Part shown: piece after piece, positions 6,860-14,739 of the stretch
Position numbering within the stretch: position 1 is the stretch's first letter
How the letters are laid out: every line of letters starts with the position of its first letter
Assembly: GCA_027490225.1 (NCBI GenBank)
Contig: JAIXYK010000061.1
Coordinates: 1 to 64,000, forward strand
Origin: Bacteroidota bacterium
Lineage (GTDB): Bacteria > Bacteroidota > Bacteroidia > M30B66
DNA: 64,000 nucleotides
Direction of reading: 5' to 3'
Translations under genes and position numbers: made by a program
The notes under the pieces: generated by a model
Seen by the model: only the letters and a program-made list of their open reading frames with translations
The model's database searches: none
What the model was told of the DNA's origin: nothing

Positions 6860-7052
6860 GTATCAGTATTTTTTTTGATTTAGATAAAATTCAATCTTAC
6901 CGGCCTGCCGCGCAAGCGGGCGAAGCGTATACCTTGTATAGCGTAGCACGCGGTGCCGCAGCTAGATGGATTTTGTGAAATGAAATGTGAACGCGGCATG
7001 CGCCCAATTTTTTTAATGCTGCCTGTACAAAAAAAGAATTTTTCGAGCTTGT
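6860..7052. repeat. Dispersed palindromic repeat family A, copy 3 (fullest copy)
   Basis: About 190 bases. Left part TTTGATTTAGATAAAATTC is shared with copy 1. The core has CCGC-GCAA-GCGG, a GNRA-like tetraloop hairpin, then GCGAAGCGTATACC ... GCACGCGGTGCCGCAG. The right part (TTTTGTGAAATGAAATGTGAA, CGCGGCATGCGCCC, AATGCTGCCTGT) is shared with copy 2. It ends close to the stop of the minus-strand gene at 7080. Confidence 0.85.
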
Positions 7053-7079
7053 AATTTATCTGCCTTTCGCGCTGTCCCT

Positions 7080-7844
7080 TTACTCTTTTTCAAATAAAAA
7101 TCTCGTTGTTCCGTCACTATGATTTATTATTTTTTTGTTCTTTAAGTTACTTGATAATGCTTTTTGGGTCAAAACGAATTCGTTTAAAAAGTCCTGTTCT
7201 GTCATACCTTTTCCACCAATAAATTCATAATGACCTTTTATTTTTTCCGCATCAAAGTTTCGGAAAGTATTTAATCCATAAGAAATATCATTTACAATCA
7301 CATTGTTTCGGACTTTCCAAAATAGAAAACTGGTCTTAACTTTTAAGGGTTCTTCACCAATTCTAAATGCGGTTAATTCATTTCCTTTAATTGAGTAGCC
7401 TAATAGTTTTTTATTAAGTTTTCCGTTTTTTAAACTGTCGAGGTTAATTGTTTCGGCGTCTGATTTAGCAAAGTCTCCCAGTTTAGTTTGATTTATAAAA
7501 AAAGTTGTTCGGTTTAGTGAGTAAGCACAAGCTCCTTTATTAAAAATCATGTATCCATTTCCATACAATGCAATTCCAAAAATGAGTAATGCAGGAAGTG
7601 TCCATAATCTTGAAAGACCTTTAAATTTCCAGATACTTGAGATAAATAAAACTGTTGAGCCAATTATCAATCCATATCCGATAATTCTCGATGACATGAC
7701 TGGATAATACCCTACACAAGCTGAACTACAACCACAACCAAAGTCGCTATAAAAAAAGGATTCAAGATAATAGTAAAGCAGTCCCAGCAAGGTTGTTAAG
7801 GTTAAGGTGGATACAATTCCTATTATCTTTTTTGCTCTTGTCAT
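7080..7844 (-). CDS. Hypothetical multi-pass membrane protein with a cysteine-rich loop
   Basis: 254 aa, family not recognised. Hydrophobic helices near residues 7-30, 50-70 and 80-100 are followed by a mixed soluble domain (about 110-254). Between the first two helices is a short loop with CGCSSAC, and a further Cys lies in FNKGACAYS (about 105). The four clustered cysteines could bind a metal or form disulfides outside the membrane. The C-terminal half looks alpha/beta. It ends at the edge of repeat A copy 3. The next upstream gene (7900-8373) is on the same strand with a 55-base gap. Confidence 0.65.
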   Translation of the reverse strand: MTRAKKIIGIVSTLTLTTLLGLLYYYLESFFYSDFGCGCSSACVGYYPVMSSRIIGYGLIIGSTVLFISSIWKFKGLSRLWTLPALLIFGIALYGNGYMIFNKGACAYSLNRTTFFINQTKLGDFAKSDAETINLDSLKNGKLNKKLLGYSIKGNELTAFRIGEEPLKVKTSFLFWKVRNNVIVNDISYGLNTFRNFDAEKIKGHYEFIGGKGMTEQDFLNEFVLTQKALSSNLKNKKIINHSDGTTRFLFEKE

Positions 7845-7899
7845 TTAATTAAATTCAATGTTTGATTTTAGTTGTGTCTGATATTAACTTAGCTTCCTT

Positions 7900-8373
7900 T
7901 CAATGCAGACTTACAACCTTTGTTATTTTCCAGTTTTCATTTTCTTTTTTCCAAATAATAATAAACTTACTTGGTTTTGATTCGGCATCGGGTTCTTGAT
8001 TGTTGTAAAATCTATGAAAACCAATTTCAACTGCACCGTAATTATTTATTGGATAAACCTCAATACTTCTGGGAATAATATACCGGGTAACTTTGCCACA
8101 AATGTTTTCTTTGGTTGCTTTAAGAATTGCTGATTTTGAATTTATTAATCCGGCTTTATCATGAAAAAATTCAATGCTATCGGAAAAAATAGAAGATTGT
8201 TTTTCTATATCACAGGCATTGTAAGCATCAAAAAACACTTTATCCATTGAATCAATTTTACTATAAAGAATTTTATCTTCAGGAATATATTTCCTCATAT
8301 TTTCTTGGGCATTTGATGAAAAAGCGATGAATAAAAAATGAAATATTGGGTGAATTTTAATTTTATAAATCAT
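7900..8373 (-). CDS. Secreted NTF2-like (SnoaL/DUF4440-type) protein
   Basis: 157 aa. A hydrophobic N-terminus ending FSSNAQ gives a signal peptide of about 23 residues. The mature part has the NTF2-like pattern: an N-terminal helix with FFDAYNACDIEKQSSIFSDS (about 46-65), aromatic strands, and the closing strand FIIIWKKENENWKITKVVS (about 138-156), which is the usual WKxxxxxWKI ending of DUF4440/SnoaL proteins. Members form small cone-shaped pockets with varied or unknown ligands. No catalytic residues can be assigned. A second protein of the same fold class is at 53034-53453. Confidence 0.75.
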   Translation of the reverse strand: MIYKIKIHPIFHFLFIAFSSNAQENMRKYIPEDKILYSKIDSMDKVFFDAYNACDIEKQSSIFSDSIEFFHDKAGLINSKSAILKATKENICGKVTRYIIPRSIEVYPINNYGAVEIGFHRFYNNQEPDAESKPSKFIIIWKKENENWKITKVVSLH

Positions 8374-8575
8374 GATAAAAAATCTGATATGTTTTAATTT
8401 TTAGCTGAGAAATGATGTTTTACGGATAGACTTTCGGGTGTATTTGGGAGCAAAAACTGTCTCTCAGCAATGAACTTGATACAAATTACAAAGCTTCATT
8501 TAACCATTACAACATCAATTTCAAATTTCTACTATTGTGGGCAGACTTACTCTTTTGTCAGTTATAAAATTATCA

Positions 8576-10111
8576 CTATTGAATTACGACTTTTTTCGTA
8601 AATGACGTTTTTCCATCATAAATTTTTATGAAATAAACTCCATTTGTTTGCCTGCTTAAATCAATTTCTGATTGCGAATGATTGATTATTGATTGAAAAA
8701 CGCTTTCTCCAATTATATTGAAAACTTCTATTGAAGTTATGTTGCCACCTTTAACCGTAAATTGTCCTTTGCTCGGGTTAGGATAAATGTTAAAAGCAGT
8801 TGAAGAACTACTTTCAATTAATCCAACAGTAGTTATGTTAAAACATTCGGAAGTATCCGTACAACTGTTTTGCGTTACAATAACAGCATAGTTTCCATTG
8901 GCAGATATGGTAAAACTTTGATTGGTTTCTCCTGAAATAGGCACATTTCCATTGCAATTTATCCATTGGTAGGTAGCTTCATTTTGGTTTGCAGTTATAG
9001 TTGCACCATTAACTAAAGCAGTAACAATTGGTATGTTATTTAAAAATACACTTATGTTACTTGAATTTGCATTAGTTGTTACTAAATCCATTTTTCCATC
9101 TCCATTAAAATCAGCGCTTACAATAGAAATAGGGGCTGTTCCAGCCGAAAAATTAGTGGCTGTTGAAAAACTTCCTAAACCATTTCCCATTATTACAGAT
9201 AAATTATTTGAAGTGTAATTTGCCGTTGCTAAATCCATTTTTCCATCTCCATTAAAATCAGCAGTAATAACTGACTCGGGACCTGTGCCTACTGCAAAAT
9301 TTGTGGCATCTGAAAAACTTCCTAATCCGTCGCCTATTAATACTGATACATTATTTGAAGTTTTATCAGCAACAGCCAAATCAATCTTGCTATCTCCATT
9401 GAAATCGGCACTGGTAATTGAATATGCTCCATCGGGTATGCTGAAAGTGTTGAACGCTGAAAAACTTCCAAGTCCATCACCTAATAATACAGATACATTA
9501 CTACCATCAGTTGCTAAATCCATTTTTCCATCTGCATTAAAATCAGCACTAATAATAGTTAGAGGTGATGTTCCTACTTCAAAATTAGTGGCTGCCCCAA
9601 AACTTCCCAATCCGTTTCCTAATAATACTGATACGTTATTTGAAGTGAAATTAGTAACGGCTAAATCCATATTACCGTCTCCATTAAAATCGGTACTGTT
9701 TACCCCACCTGGATTTATACCTACGTTAAAATTAGTGGATGCGGCAAAACTTCCTAATCCATTACCTATTAATATCGAAACGTTATTAGAATTCTGATTA
9801 GTAACTGCTAAATCCAATTTACCATCTCCGTTAAAATCAGCACTTTCAATAGAAGAAGGAGCTGTTCCAACATTAAAACTGTTAGCTGCGGCAAAACTTC
9901 CTAATCCATTGCCAATTAATACTGAAATTGAATTAAATAGACTAAAATTAGCGACAGCTAAATCCATATTACCATCTCCATTAAAATCTGCAGTATCAGC
10001 AACCCAAGGGGCCGAACCTGCATTAAAGTTAGCAGCAGCAGAAAAACATACTTGTGCTTTTGTGTTTGAGTAGCACATTGCAATTATCAAAAGGCATAAA
10101 AATTTCTTCAT
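8576..10111 (-). CDS. FG-GAP/VCBS repeat protein with T9SS type A sorting domain
   Basis: 511 aa. A signal peptide (about 1-19, ending NTKAQ) precedes seven repeats of about 50-57 residues, each with a calcium-binding loop of the form DFNGDGxxDLA (DxNxDGxxD); two loops are altered (DFNADG, DFNGDSK). Residues about 355-425 form an Ig/PKD-like linker with cysteines, and the last ~80 residues are a T9SS type A sorting domain (IYPNPSKGQFTV ... GVYFIKIYDG ... KKVVIQ). The repeats probably build a beta-propeller displayed on the cell surface. The sorting domain would be removed after outer-membrane transport by T9SS. Ligand or adhesion partner is unknown. Confidence 0.92.
   Translation of the reverse strand: MKKFLCLLIIAMCYSNTKAQVCFSAAANFNAGSAPWVADTADFNGDGNMDLAVANFSLFNSISVLIGNGLGSFAAANSFNVGTAPSSIESADFNGDGKLDLAVTNQNSNNVSILIGNGLGSFAASTNFNVGINPGGVNSTDFNGDGNMDLAVTNFTSNNVSVLLGNGLGSFGAATNFEVGTSPLTIISADFNADGKMDLATDGSNVSVLLGDGLGSFSAFNTFSIPDGAYSITSADFNGDSKIDLAVADKTSNNVSVLIGDGLGSFSDATNFAVGTGPESVITADFNGDGKMDLATANYTSNNLSVIMGNGLGSFSTATNFSAGTAPISIVSADFNGDGKMDLVTTNANSSNISVFLNNIPIVTALVNGATITANQNEATYQWINCNGNVPISGETNQSFTISANGNYAVIVTQNSCTDTSECFNITTVGLIESSSSTAFNIYPNPSKGQFTVKGGNITSIEVFNIIGESVFQSIINHSQSEIDLSRQTNGVYFIKIYDGKTSFTKKVVIQ
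9055..10030. repeat. In-gene tandem repeats coding FG-GAP units
   Basis: Units of about 150-170 bases, each including a form of CCATCTCCATTAAAATCAGC (plus strand), repeat seven times. Nucleotide similarity between units is high, so the array can gain or lose units by recombination. Confidence 0.75.
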
Positions 10112-10511
10112 TTTTTAAATATAAACATTCTTTGTCTTACTCATGTGGCTTTTCGGTTTCGCCCCGTTTTTCTTCTGTTTGCTGGACTACAGTTTTAGTT
10201 TTCAATATTAGGGTTATTTTCAATAGTGCCGTATTTCATTTTTTAAAAATTCTGATCAACTAAGGCCTAGCCAATTATTTATCAAAATCTTTTACATTCA
10301 ATCGGTTCATCAAACATATAATTCAATTATTTTAATTCCGCAAATTCAAATTATTATTTAAGCTGTTTTATTCAGAATTAAATATTGAATAATAAAAGTT
10401 TTGAATTACAGAAATTAGCTGATGAGAAATAATTCAAAACTGCACTAAAGATTGTTTGATTTTTTAATAATTTAACGACAATCTTTTGAGATTTTTAACT
10501 CTTATTTATCG
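10112..10511. other. 400-base non-coding stretch, nothing recognised
   Basis: AT-rich spacer between two minus-strand genes. Short shadow reading frames only. No repeat A or B copy, terminator hairpin or RNA gene was recognised here. Confidence 0.5.
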
Positions 10512-11228
10512 TTACATTTTATCATAAATAAGTCTTGGAATTCGCTTTAAAATTAACGCAATTATCAGCCAGCGTTTTGTTACATAAGCAACCTTTTTTT
10601 TATTGATAATTGCCTTGTAGATTTGTTTAACTGTTTTTTCAACTGGCATTACCCAAAACAAGCCTTCGCCTTTTGCCATTGCTGTATTTACAAGACCAGG
10701 TCTTATGTCTGTAACAAAAACTGGTTGTTTTAATTTATCTGCTTTTTGCCTGAGCCCTTCTAAATAATTTATTTGATAAGCTTTTGTTGCATTGTATGCA
10801 GGTGCTTGTCTGCTACCACGCAGTCCGCCAATAGAACTTATTGCCACTAAATGACCAGATTTTTGATTTTCAAAATAATTGAAAGCCCAATCTGCAATGC
10901 AAGTAAATCCAATAACATTAGTGTGAATGGTTCGGTTTTCAATTTCAAAATCTAGCTTTTCATTGATATCGCCTGTTCCTGAACTTATAATCAGTAAATC
11001 AAGTCCGCCAATTTCTTTTGTTAAATCTTCTAATTTTTCTACCGAGATTTTCGTATCAGTTACATCCAACGATTTAATAAAGTAGGCATCTGGATTTTCA
11101 TTTTTCAAATCATTCAGTAATTCGGTTCGCCTACCTGTTAAACCAACTGTATAATTATTGGCAGCCAGCATCTTTGCCAGCTCTTTACCAATTCCCGATG
11201 AAGCACCGATAATTATTGCTTTTTTCAT
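10512..11228 (-). CDS. Short-chain dehydrogenase/reductase (SDR) family oxidoreductase
   Basis: 238 aa. Classical SDR features: the NAD(P)-binding motif GASSGIG at residues 8-14, an Arg-rich stretch after beta-2 (TGRR, 31-34) that favours NADPH, Asn104, catalytic Ser131 or Ser132 in ISSIGG, and Y145-x3-K149 (YNATK). It would reduce or oxidise a carbonyl/alcohol substrate that cannot be named. The C-terminal tail (about 215-238) is basic and hydrophobic (WLIIALILKRIPRLIYDKM), suggesting loose membrane contact. The start region is duplicated upstream (see 11185-11253). It stands alone between repeats. Confidence 0.92.
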   Translation of the reverse strand: MKKAIIIGASSGIGKELAKMLAANNYTVGLTGRRTELLNDLKNENPDAYFIKSLDVTDTKISVEKLEDLTKEIGGLDLLIISSGTGDINEKLDFEIENRTIHTNVIGFTCIADWAFNYFENQKSGHLVAISSIGGLRGSRQAPAYNATKAYQINYLEGLRQKADKLKQPVFVTDIRPGLVNTAMAKGEGLFWVMPVEKTVKQIYKAIINKKKVAYVTKRWLIIALILKRIPRLIYDKM

Positions 11229-11253
11229 GCTGTAGATTGTTCGCTTTTTTCAT
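11185..11253 (-). other. Possible 22-codon upstream ORF created by a start-site duplication
   Basis: The 15-mer GCTTTTTTCATGCTG occurs at 11218-11232, where it contains the SDR start codon, and again at 11243-11257. The upstream copy offers an ATG at 11253 in a different frame (offset 25 bases) that reads 22 codons and ends at a TAA inside the SDR gene. It could act as a leader ORF or decoy start. Coding value is unproven. Confidence 0.3.
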
Positions 11254-11264
11254 GCTGCAATTGT

Positions 11265-11381
11265 AACGTTCTTTTAATAGCCGCAGAAATATTCTTAGCC
11301 TTAAATGTTTCTGCGAAAACTTGGAGTTCAAAACTACTAAAATGTTTTATACAATTTAAAATGTGCTTTTTGCGCTGGCTT
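11265..11381. repeat. Dispersed repeat family B, copy 4
   Basis: About 117 bases with AACGTTCTTTTAATAGCCGCAG, CCTTAAATGTTTCTGCGAA, CTACTAAAATGTTTTA and the end block AAATGTGCTTTTTGCGCT. On the minus strand AGCC-A-GC near one end pairs with GCGGCT near the other, leaving one unpaired A. It lies just after the stop of the gene at 11407. Confidence 0.8.
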
Positions 11382-11406
11382 TATGTTATGTTGTGTATCT
11401 TTTATA

Positions 11407-12018
11407 TCAGAAGTTAAATCTGATAAATGGGCCTAAGTTGTAATTTGAATTCCTTGTTTCAAAGTTTTGTAGCAAATCTAAACCAATTCCAAACTGAATC
11501 TTTGTCTTGTAATCTGCACCTATTCTTACAATTTGAGATGCTTCAAAAGGGTCTGCTGAAAATATAATTTGTGAAGAAAATCCCCATATTTTATTAAATT
11601 TTGGCGTATAGCCAATGATGCCTAAAATGCTTGGAGCTACCTGACCTTCAACAAAACCGATGGTTGGGTACATTTGAAGAAAAAAGTCTTCATTTTTGTT
11701 AATGTAAGATAGACTCAACCCTACAGTTGGAACAAATAACTCACCATAAAAACCACCTCCAGCTGAAACTCCTATCCATGGTTTGAATTGATAGGTAAGT
11801 TGCCCTTCAATAGCTACCGTGTTTAATGTTTTGTCCTTGTAATTAACAGTAAAACGATTCAGATTAAAAAAATTCCATCTTGCATTACTATCCAAATCTT
11901 TATCGAAATAGTTTATGTAATGCGCATGTTTATTTCCAGCCAGCGCTTCAAGTACATGTTGGGCAGAGATGTTTACACTAACCATTAATAAAATGGTTAT
12001 GAATAATAACTTTTTCAT
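11407..12018 (-). CDS. Predicted outer-membrane beta-barrel protein
   Basis: 203 aa, family not recognised. A signal peptide (MKKLLFITILLMVSVNISAQ) is followed by alternating aromatic strands typical of a small beta-barrel: for example QLTYQFKPWIGVSAGGGFYG and TVGLSLSYINKNEDFFLQMYP, ending in a terminal aromatic residue (LGPFIRFNF), the usual C-terminal barrel signature. The gap to the upstream fused reductase gene (12024) is only 5 bases, so it is almost certainly in the same operon. It may move or bind a lipid-like substrate or product of that enzyme, which is inference from context. Confidence 0.8.
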   Translation of the reverse strand: MKKLLFITILLMVSVNISAQHVLEALAGNKHAHYINYFDKDLDSNARWNFFNLNRFTVNYKDKTLNTVAIEGQLTYQFKPWIGVSAGGGFYGELFVPTVGLSLSYINKNEDFFLQMYPTIGFVEGQVAPSILGIIGYTPKFNKIWGFSSQIIFSADPFEASQIVRIGADYKTKIQFGIGLDLLQNFETRNSNYNLGPFIRFNF

Positions 12019-12023
12019 GGAAA

Positions 12024-13835
12024 TTACGAATTTTTAATGGTAACTGTTTGTGTTTGAGGAAGCGATTGACATGTTAAGATGTACCCATCAGTTATGTCTT
12101 TTTCGGTAAGTGCCTGATTGCTATTCATGAGCACTTTTCCGTTAGTACATTTCATTTTACACATACCGCAAAGGCCACTTTGACAAGAAAAAGGTAATGG
12201 CACATTTTTTTCTAATCCGCTTTGTAAAATGGTTTTGCCTTCTTGGGTTTCAAACTGATACATTTTCCCAAATACATTGGCAGTTACTTGAGCTTTAAGT
12301 GAAATGTTTTTTTGAGTTGGGGTAGTGATTAAAAATAGTTCCCGATGAATTTTATTCTTAGATATTCCGATGTATTCCAAATCATGAATGAGTTTGTTGG
12401 TCATAATTTCGGGCCCACATAGATAAAAATCCAATTTATTCTTCCCATAATTGTTCACCATTTCTTCCAAAGAAATTCTAGTAATATATCCTTTTACAGC
12501 ATTTTGAGGATTTTCTTCTTCACTCAAAAAGTGTTTTACTTCTAATTGAGTAGGATATTCTTTTGTCCATTGTTCGATTTTTTCTTTGAAAATAATGCTG
12601 TTTGAAGTTCTGTTGGCATAAAGCAAGGTGATTTTACTTTTGGGTTCAAACTTCAGAATTGTGCCTATCATACTGTAAATGGGAGTGATTCCACTTCCGC
12701 CCGCAATCAACACATAATGCTTTTTATTGGCAGGTTCTGGATTGAGATAAAATTGCCCGGAAGGTGCTGTTACTTCTAGGGAATTGCCTACGTTCAAATT
12801 TTCTGCTAAGAAATTTGTGACCTTGCCTCCCTTGATTTTTTTGATTGTTAAAGTCAGGGAATTATCTGTATTTGGAATAGAGGAGATAGAAAAAGTGCGG
12901 TATAAAGTTTCGCCTTTGATATTGACTTTTATAGTAATGTGCTGTCCTGCTGAGAAATCCCTGAAAATCGCAGGCACATTTCCAAACTGAATTGTAAAAG
13001 CCTCATTTGCTTCTTGACGAATTTGAGAAACCGTAAGCATATATAAACCTTCGGTTGATTTTTTGATGTGTTTGCGTTCAAAAATTTGTTCGTGTCGGGT
13101 TTCGTAGTCTTTAAATTCTGTTCCCATCCATTTGTCCCACCAGGTAAAATACAAGGCATAATTACCGTTAAATAATTGGTGGTGCATATTATGATGGGTA
13201 GAAGCTACTTTGTATTTTAACAAGGGAAATTTTACCCAGCCTTTTGGATAGATTTCATAGCCCAGATGCGCCATAACATTGTTGAGCATGGAGAAGATTT
13301 GCCATGCAATTATTACCCAAAAATTTAGCGGAAGCAAAAATGGCAACACAAAGCCCATCATTTGTTCAATTACCGCTTCTGAAGGATGAAAAGCAAAGGC
13401 TGTGAATGGAGATGGGTCGGTGCTTTCGTGATGAACCTTATGGAAAAATTTATAAAACCTAGGTAAATGCATGGCTCTGTGGCTCCAATAGAAAAACATA
13501 TCATCAATAAAAAGAACAATAAAAAAACTAAGCACTAACCATAAATAACTGTAATCGTCTAAGTTAAAATAGAGCAGGGTGTAGCCCTTGTTTTCTAAAT
13601 AAAGAAGGCAAACATCGAAAAGGGCAAAAACCAGAAATGTACTTGTAGAAAAACCCAAGTCGTGTTTGAAGTGATGCAGATTAGCTCTTTCGGTTTCTTG
13701 TATTCTTATCTTTTTAAAATACTTTTTACCAACTATCCAAAAGATAATAAAGAATGGAAATACAAATCCTGCATACCAGCTAAATTGTTCGTAAAATGCC
13801 GCGAAGATGTTTTCAAAAAAAGTTGTTATAGTCAT
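12024..13835 (-). CDS. Fused fatty acid hydroxylase / ferredoxin-NADP reductase / [2Fe-2S] ferredoxin
   Basis: 603 aa with three parts. Residues 1-250: a membrane fatty-acid-hydroxylase/sterol-desaturase domain with four to five helices and the di-iron histidine clusters HRAMH (119-123), HKVHH (132-136), His190 and HHNMHH (214-219). Residues ~260-490: a reductase with FAD motif RTFSISS (313-319), NAD(P) motif GGSGITP (379-385) and CGPE (473-476). Residues ~510-600: a plant-type ferredoxin with C551-x4-C556-x2-C559-x29-C589. Electrons from NAD(P)H can thus pass to the di-iron centre within one chain, inserting oxygen into a lipid or sterol-like substrate that is unknown. Two FNR-type boxes lie upstream. 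The start at 13835 is the only plausible ATG. Confidence 0.92.
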   Translation of the reverse strand: MTITTFFENIFAAFYEQFSWYAGFVFPFFIIFWIVGKKYFKKIRIQETERANLHHFKHDLGFSTSTFLVFALFDVCLLYLENKGYTLLYFNLDDYSYLWLVLSFFIVLFIDDMFFYWSHRAMHLPRFYKFFHKVHHESTDPSPFTAFAFHPSEAVIEQMMGFVLPFLLPLNFWVIIAWQIFSMLNNVMAHLGYEIYPKGWVKFPLLKYKVASTHHNMHHQLFNGNYALYFTWWDKWMGTEFKDYETRHEQIFERKHIKKSTEGLYMLTVSQIRQEANEAFTIQFGNVPAIFRDFSAGQHITIKVNIKGETLYRTFSISSIPNTDNSLTLTIKKIKGGKVTNFLAENLNVGNSLEVTAPSGQFYLNPEPANKKHYVLIAGGSGITPIYSMIGTILKFEPKSKITLLYANRTSNSIIFKEKIEQWTKEYPTQLEVKHFLSEEENPQNAVKGYITRISLEEMVNNYGKNKLDFYLCGPEIMTNKLIHDLEYIGISKNKIHRELFLITTPTQKNISLKAQVTANVFGKMYQFETQEGKTILQSGLEKNVPLPFSCQSGLCGMCKMKCTNGKVLMNSNQALTEKDITDGYILTCQSLPQTQTVTIKNS

Positions 13836-13899
13836 AATACATCAATTTTATTGTGCTTATTTTTTGCACGACAAAATTGAGAAGTGTACCAAGGGATTC

Positions 13900-13938
13900 T
13901 TTTGATGTATATCAAAATGTGATTTGATGTATATCAAA
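13900..13938 (-). promoter_or_regulatory. Two FNR/Crp-type operator boxes
   Basis: TTGATGTATATCAA occurs twice, at 13902-13915 and 13924-13937, each flanked by extra T/A. Both match the FNR half-site pattern TTGAT-N4-ATCAA perfectly and have identical centres. Their centres are 22 bases apart, about two helix turns. They lie 65-103 bases before the fused hydroxylase start and just after the regulator gene stop. Confidence 0.85.
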
Positions 13939-13946
13939 AAAAACGG

Positions 13947-14522
13947 TTAGAGCTTGCCTGCTCTTATTCTGCTTAATGTTTCTTGAGTGATATTCAGGTA
14001 TGAAGCAATGTTTCCAAGGCTTATGCGGTTGGTAATGTCCGGGTATAAGCTCAGTAATTTATGATAACGTTGTTTTGCATCCAGGAATTGCAAATCTGCA
14101 AGTCTATCTTCAATTTGCGATACATAATGCAACTCCACCAACTTAATATACCAAAGAGCAAATGAATGATGCTTATGAAGTAAAGATTGCAATGCAATAT
14201 ATTCTATGGAATACATTTCACTGTCTTCAATTAGTTGAATACTTTCTTGTGTTGGCGTTTGATTAACTAAACTTGGGGCATCGGTTACAATTTGCTCGTC
14301 TAAGGAAAACCATGTATTCATTTCTTTTCCTTGGTCATTGGTGTAAAAATATCTAACCGCACCTTTTGTCATAAACCAAATGTTTTTACACGGTTTACCT
14401 GGTTTGGATAAAAAATAGTTTTGGGGATATTCCACATGTTGAAAATGGCCCAAAACGTCTTCTAATACTTCTTCAGGCAAAACAAAAACAGATTGAATAA
14501 TGTCTTCTAAAGTTACTTTCAT
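13947..14522 (-). CDS. Crp/Fnr family transcriptional regulator
   Basis: 191 aa: a cyclic-nucleotide-binding-type sensor domain (about 1-120) and a C-terminal helix-turn-helix (ISLGNIASYLNITQETLSRIR, in parts, about 167-187). The recognition helix has E181-x2-S184-R185, the same ExxSR pattern that lets FNR read TTGAT. No N-terminal cysteine cluster for an Fe-S centre is present, so oxygen sensing by the FNR mechanism is not expected. Two perfect TTGAT-N4-ATCAA boxes lie between this gene and the fused hydroxylase, so it very likely controls that operon. The effector is unknown. Confidence 0.9.
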   Translation of the reverse strand: MKVTLEDIIQSVFVLPEEVLEDVLGHFQHVEYPQNYFLSKPGKPCKNIWFMTKGAVRYFYTNDQGKEMNTWFSLDEQIVTDAPSLVNQTPTQESIQLIEDSEMYSIEYIALQSLLHKHHSFALWYIKLVELHYVSQIEDRLADLQFLDAKQRYHKLLSLYPDITNRISLGNIASYLNITQETLSRIRAGKL

Positions 14523-14586
14523 TTAGTTTTTTGTGATATTACCCATAAACATTTCACAACCGATATTTATTATAGCTTTTTATATT

Positions 14587-14713
14587 AAATCGATTTTTCA
14601 AATATAAAATACAATTCCATCAATTTAATAAAAAAATATTGTTTTTTAAATCGATTTCAATAATTAATTAATTGAGATTGTGAATTTAAATATTAATTCG
14701 CAAAAAATCGATT
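14587..14713. promoter_or_regulatory. Three AATCGATT palindromes upstream of the Crp/Fnr gene
   Basis: AAATCGATTT occurs at 14587-14596 and 14648-14657, and AAATCGATTA at 14704-14713. Spacings are 61 and 56 bases. They lie in an AT-rich spacer before the regulator gene at 14522 and could be an operator array; chance palindromes in AT-rich DNA are possible. Confidence 0.35.
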
Positions 14714-14739
14714 ATCTAATCTTAGCGATTTATTTATGT

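Noticed and set aside
9033-9797. Plus-strand reading frames inside the FG-GAP gene
   Set aside because: They are reverse-strand readings of the repeats and show no independent family features.
2728-11381. A classical class 1 or Vibrio-type integron
   Set aside because: No intI gene or attI site is visible and the core boxes fit only in part, so I describe a cassette-like array but do not call an integron.
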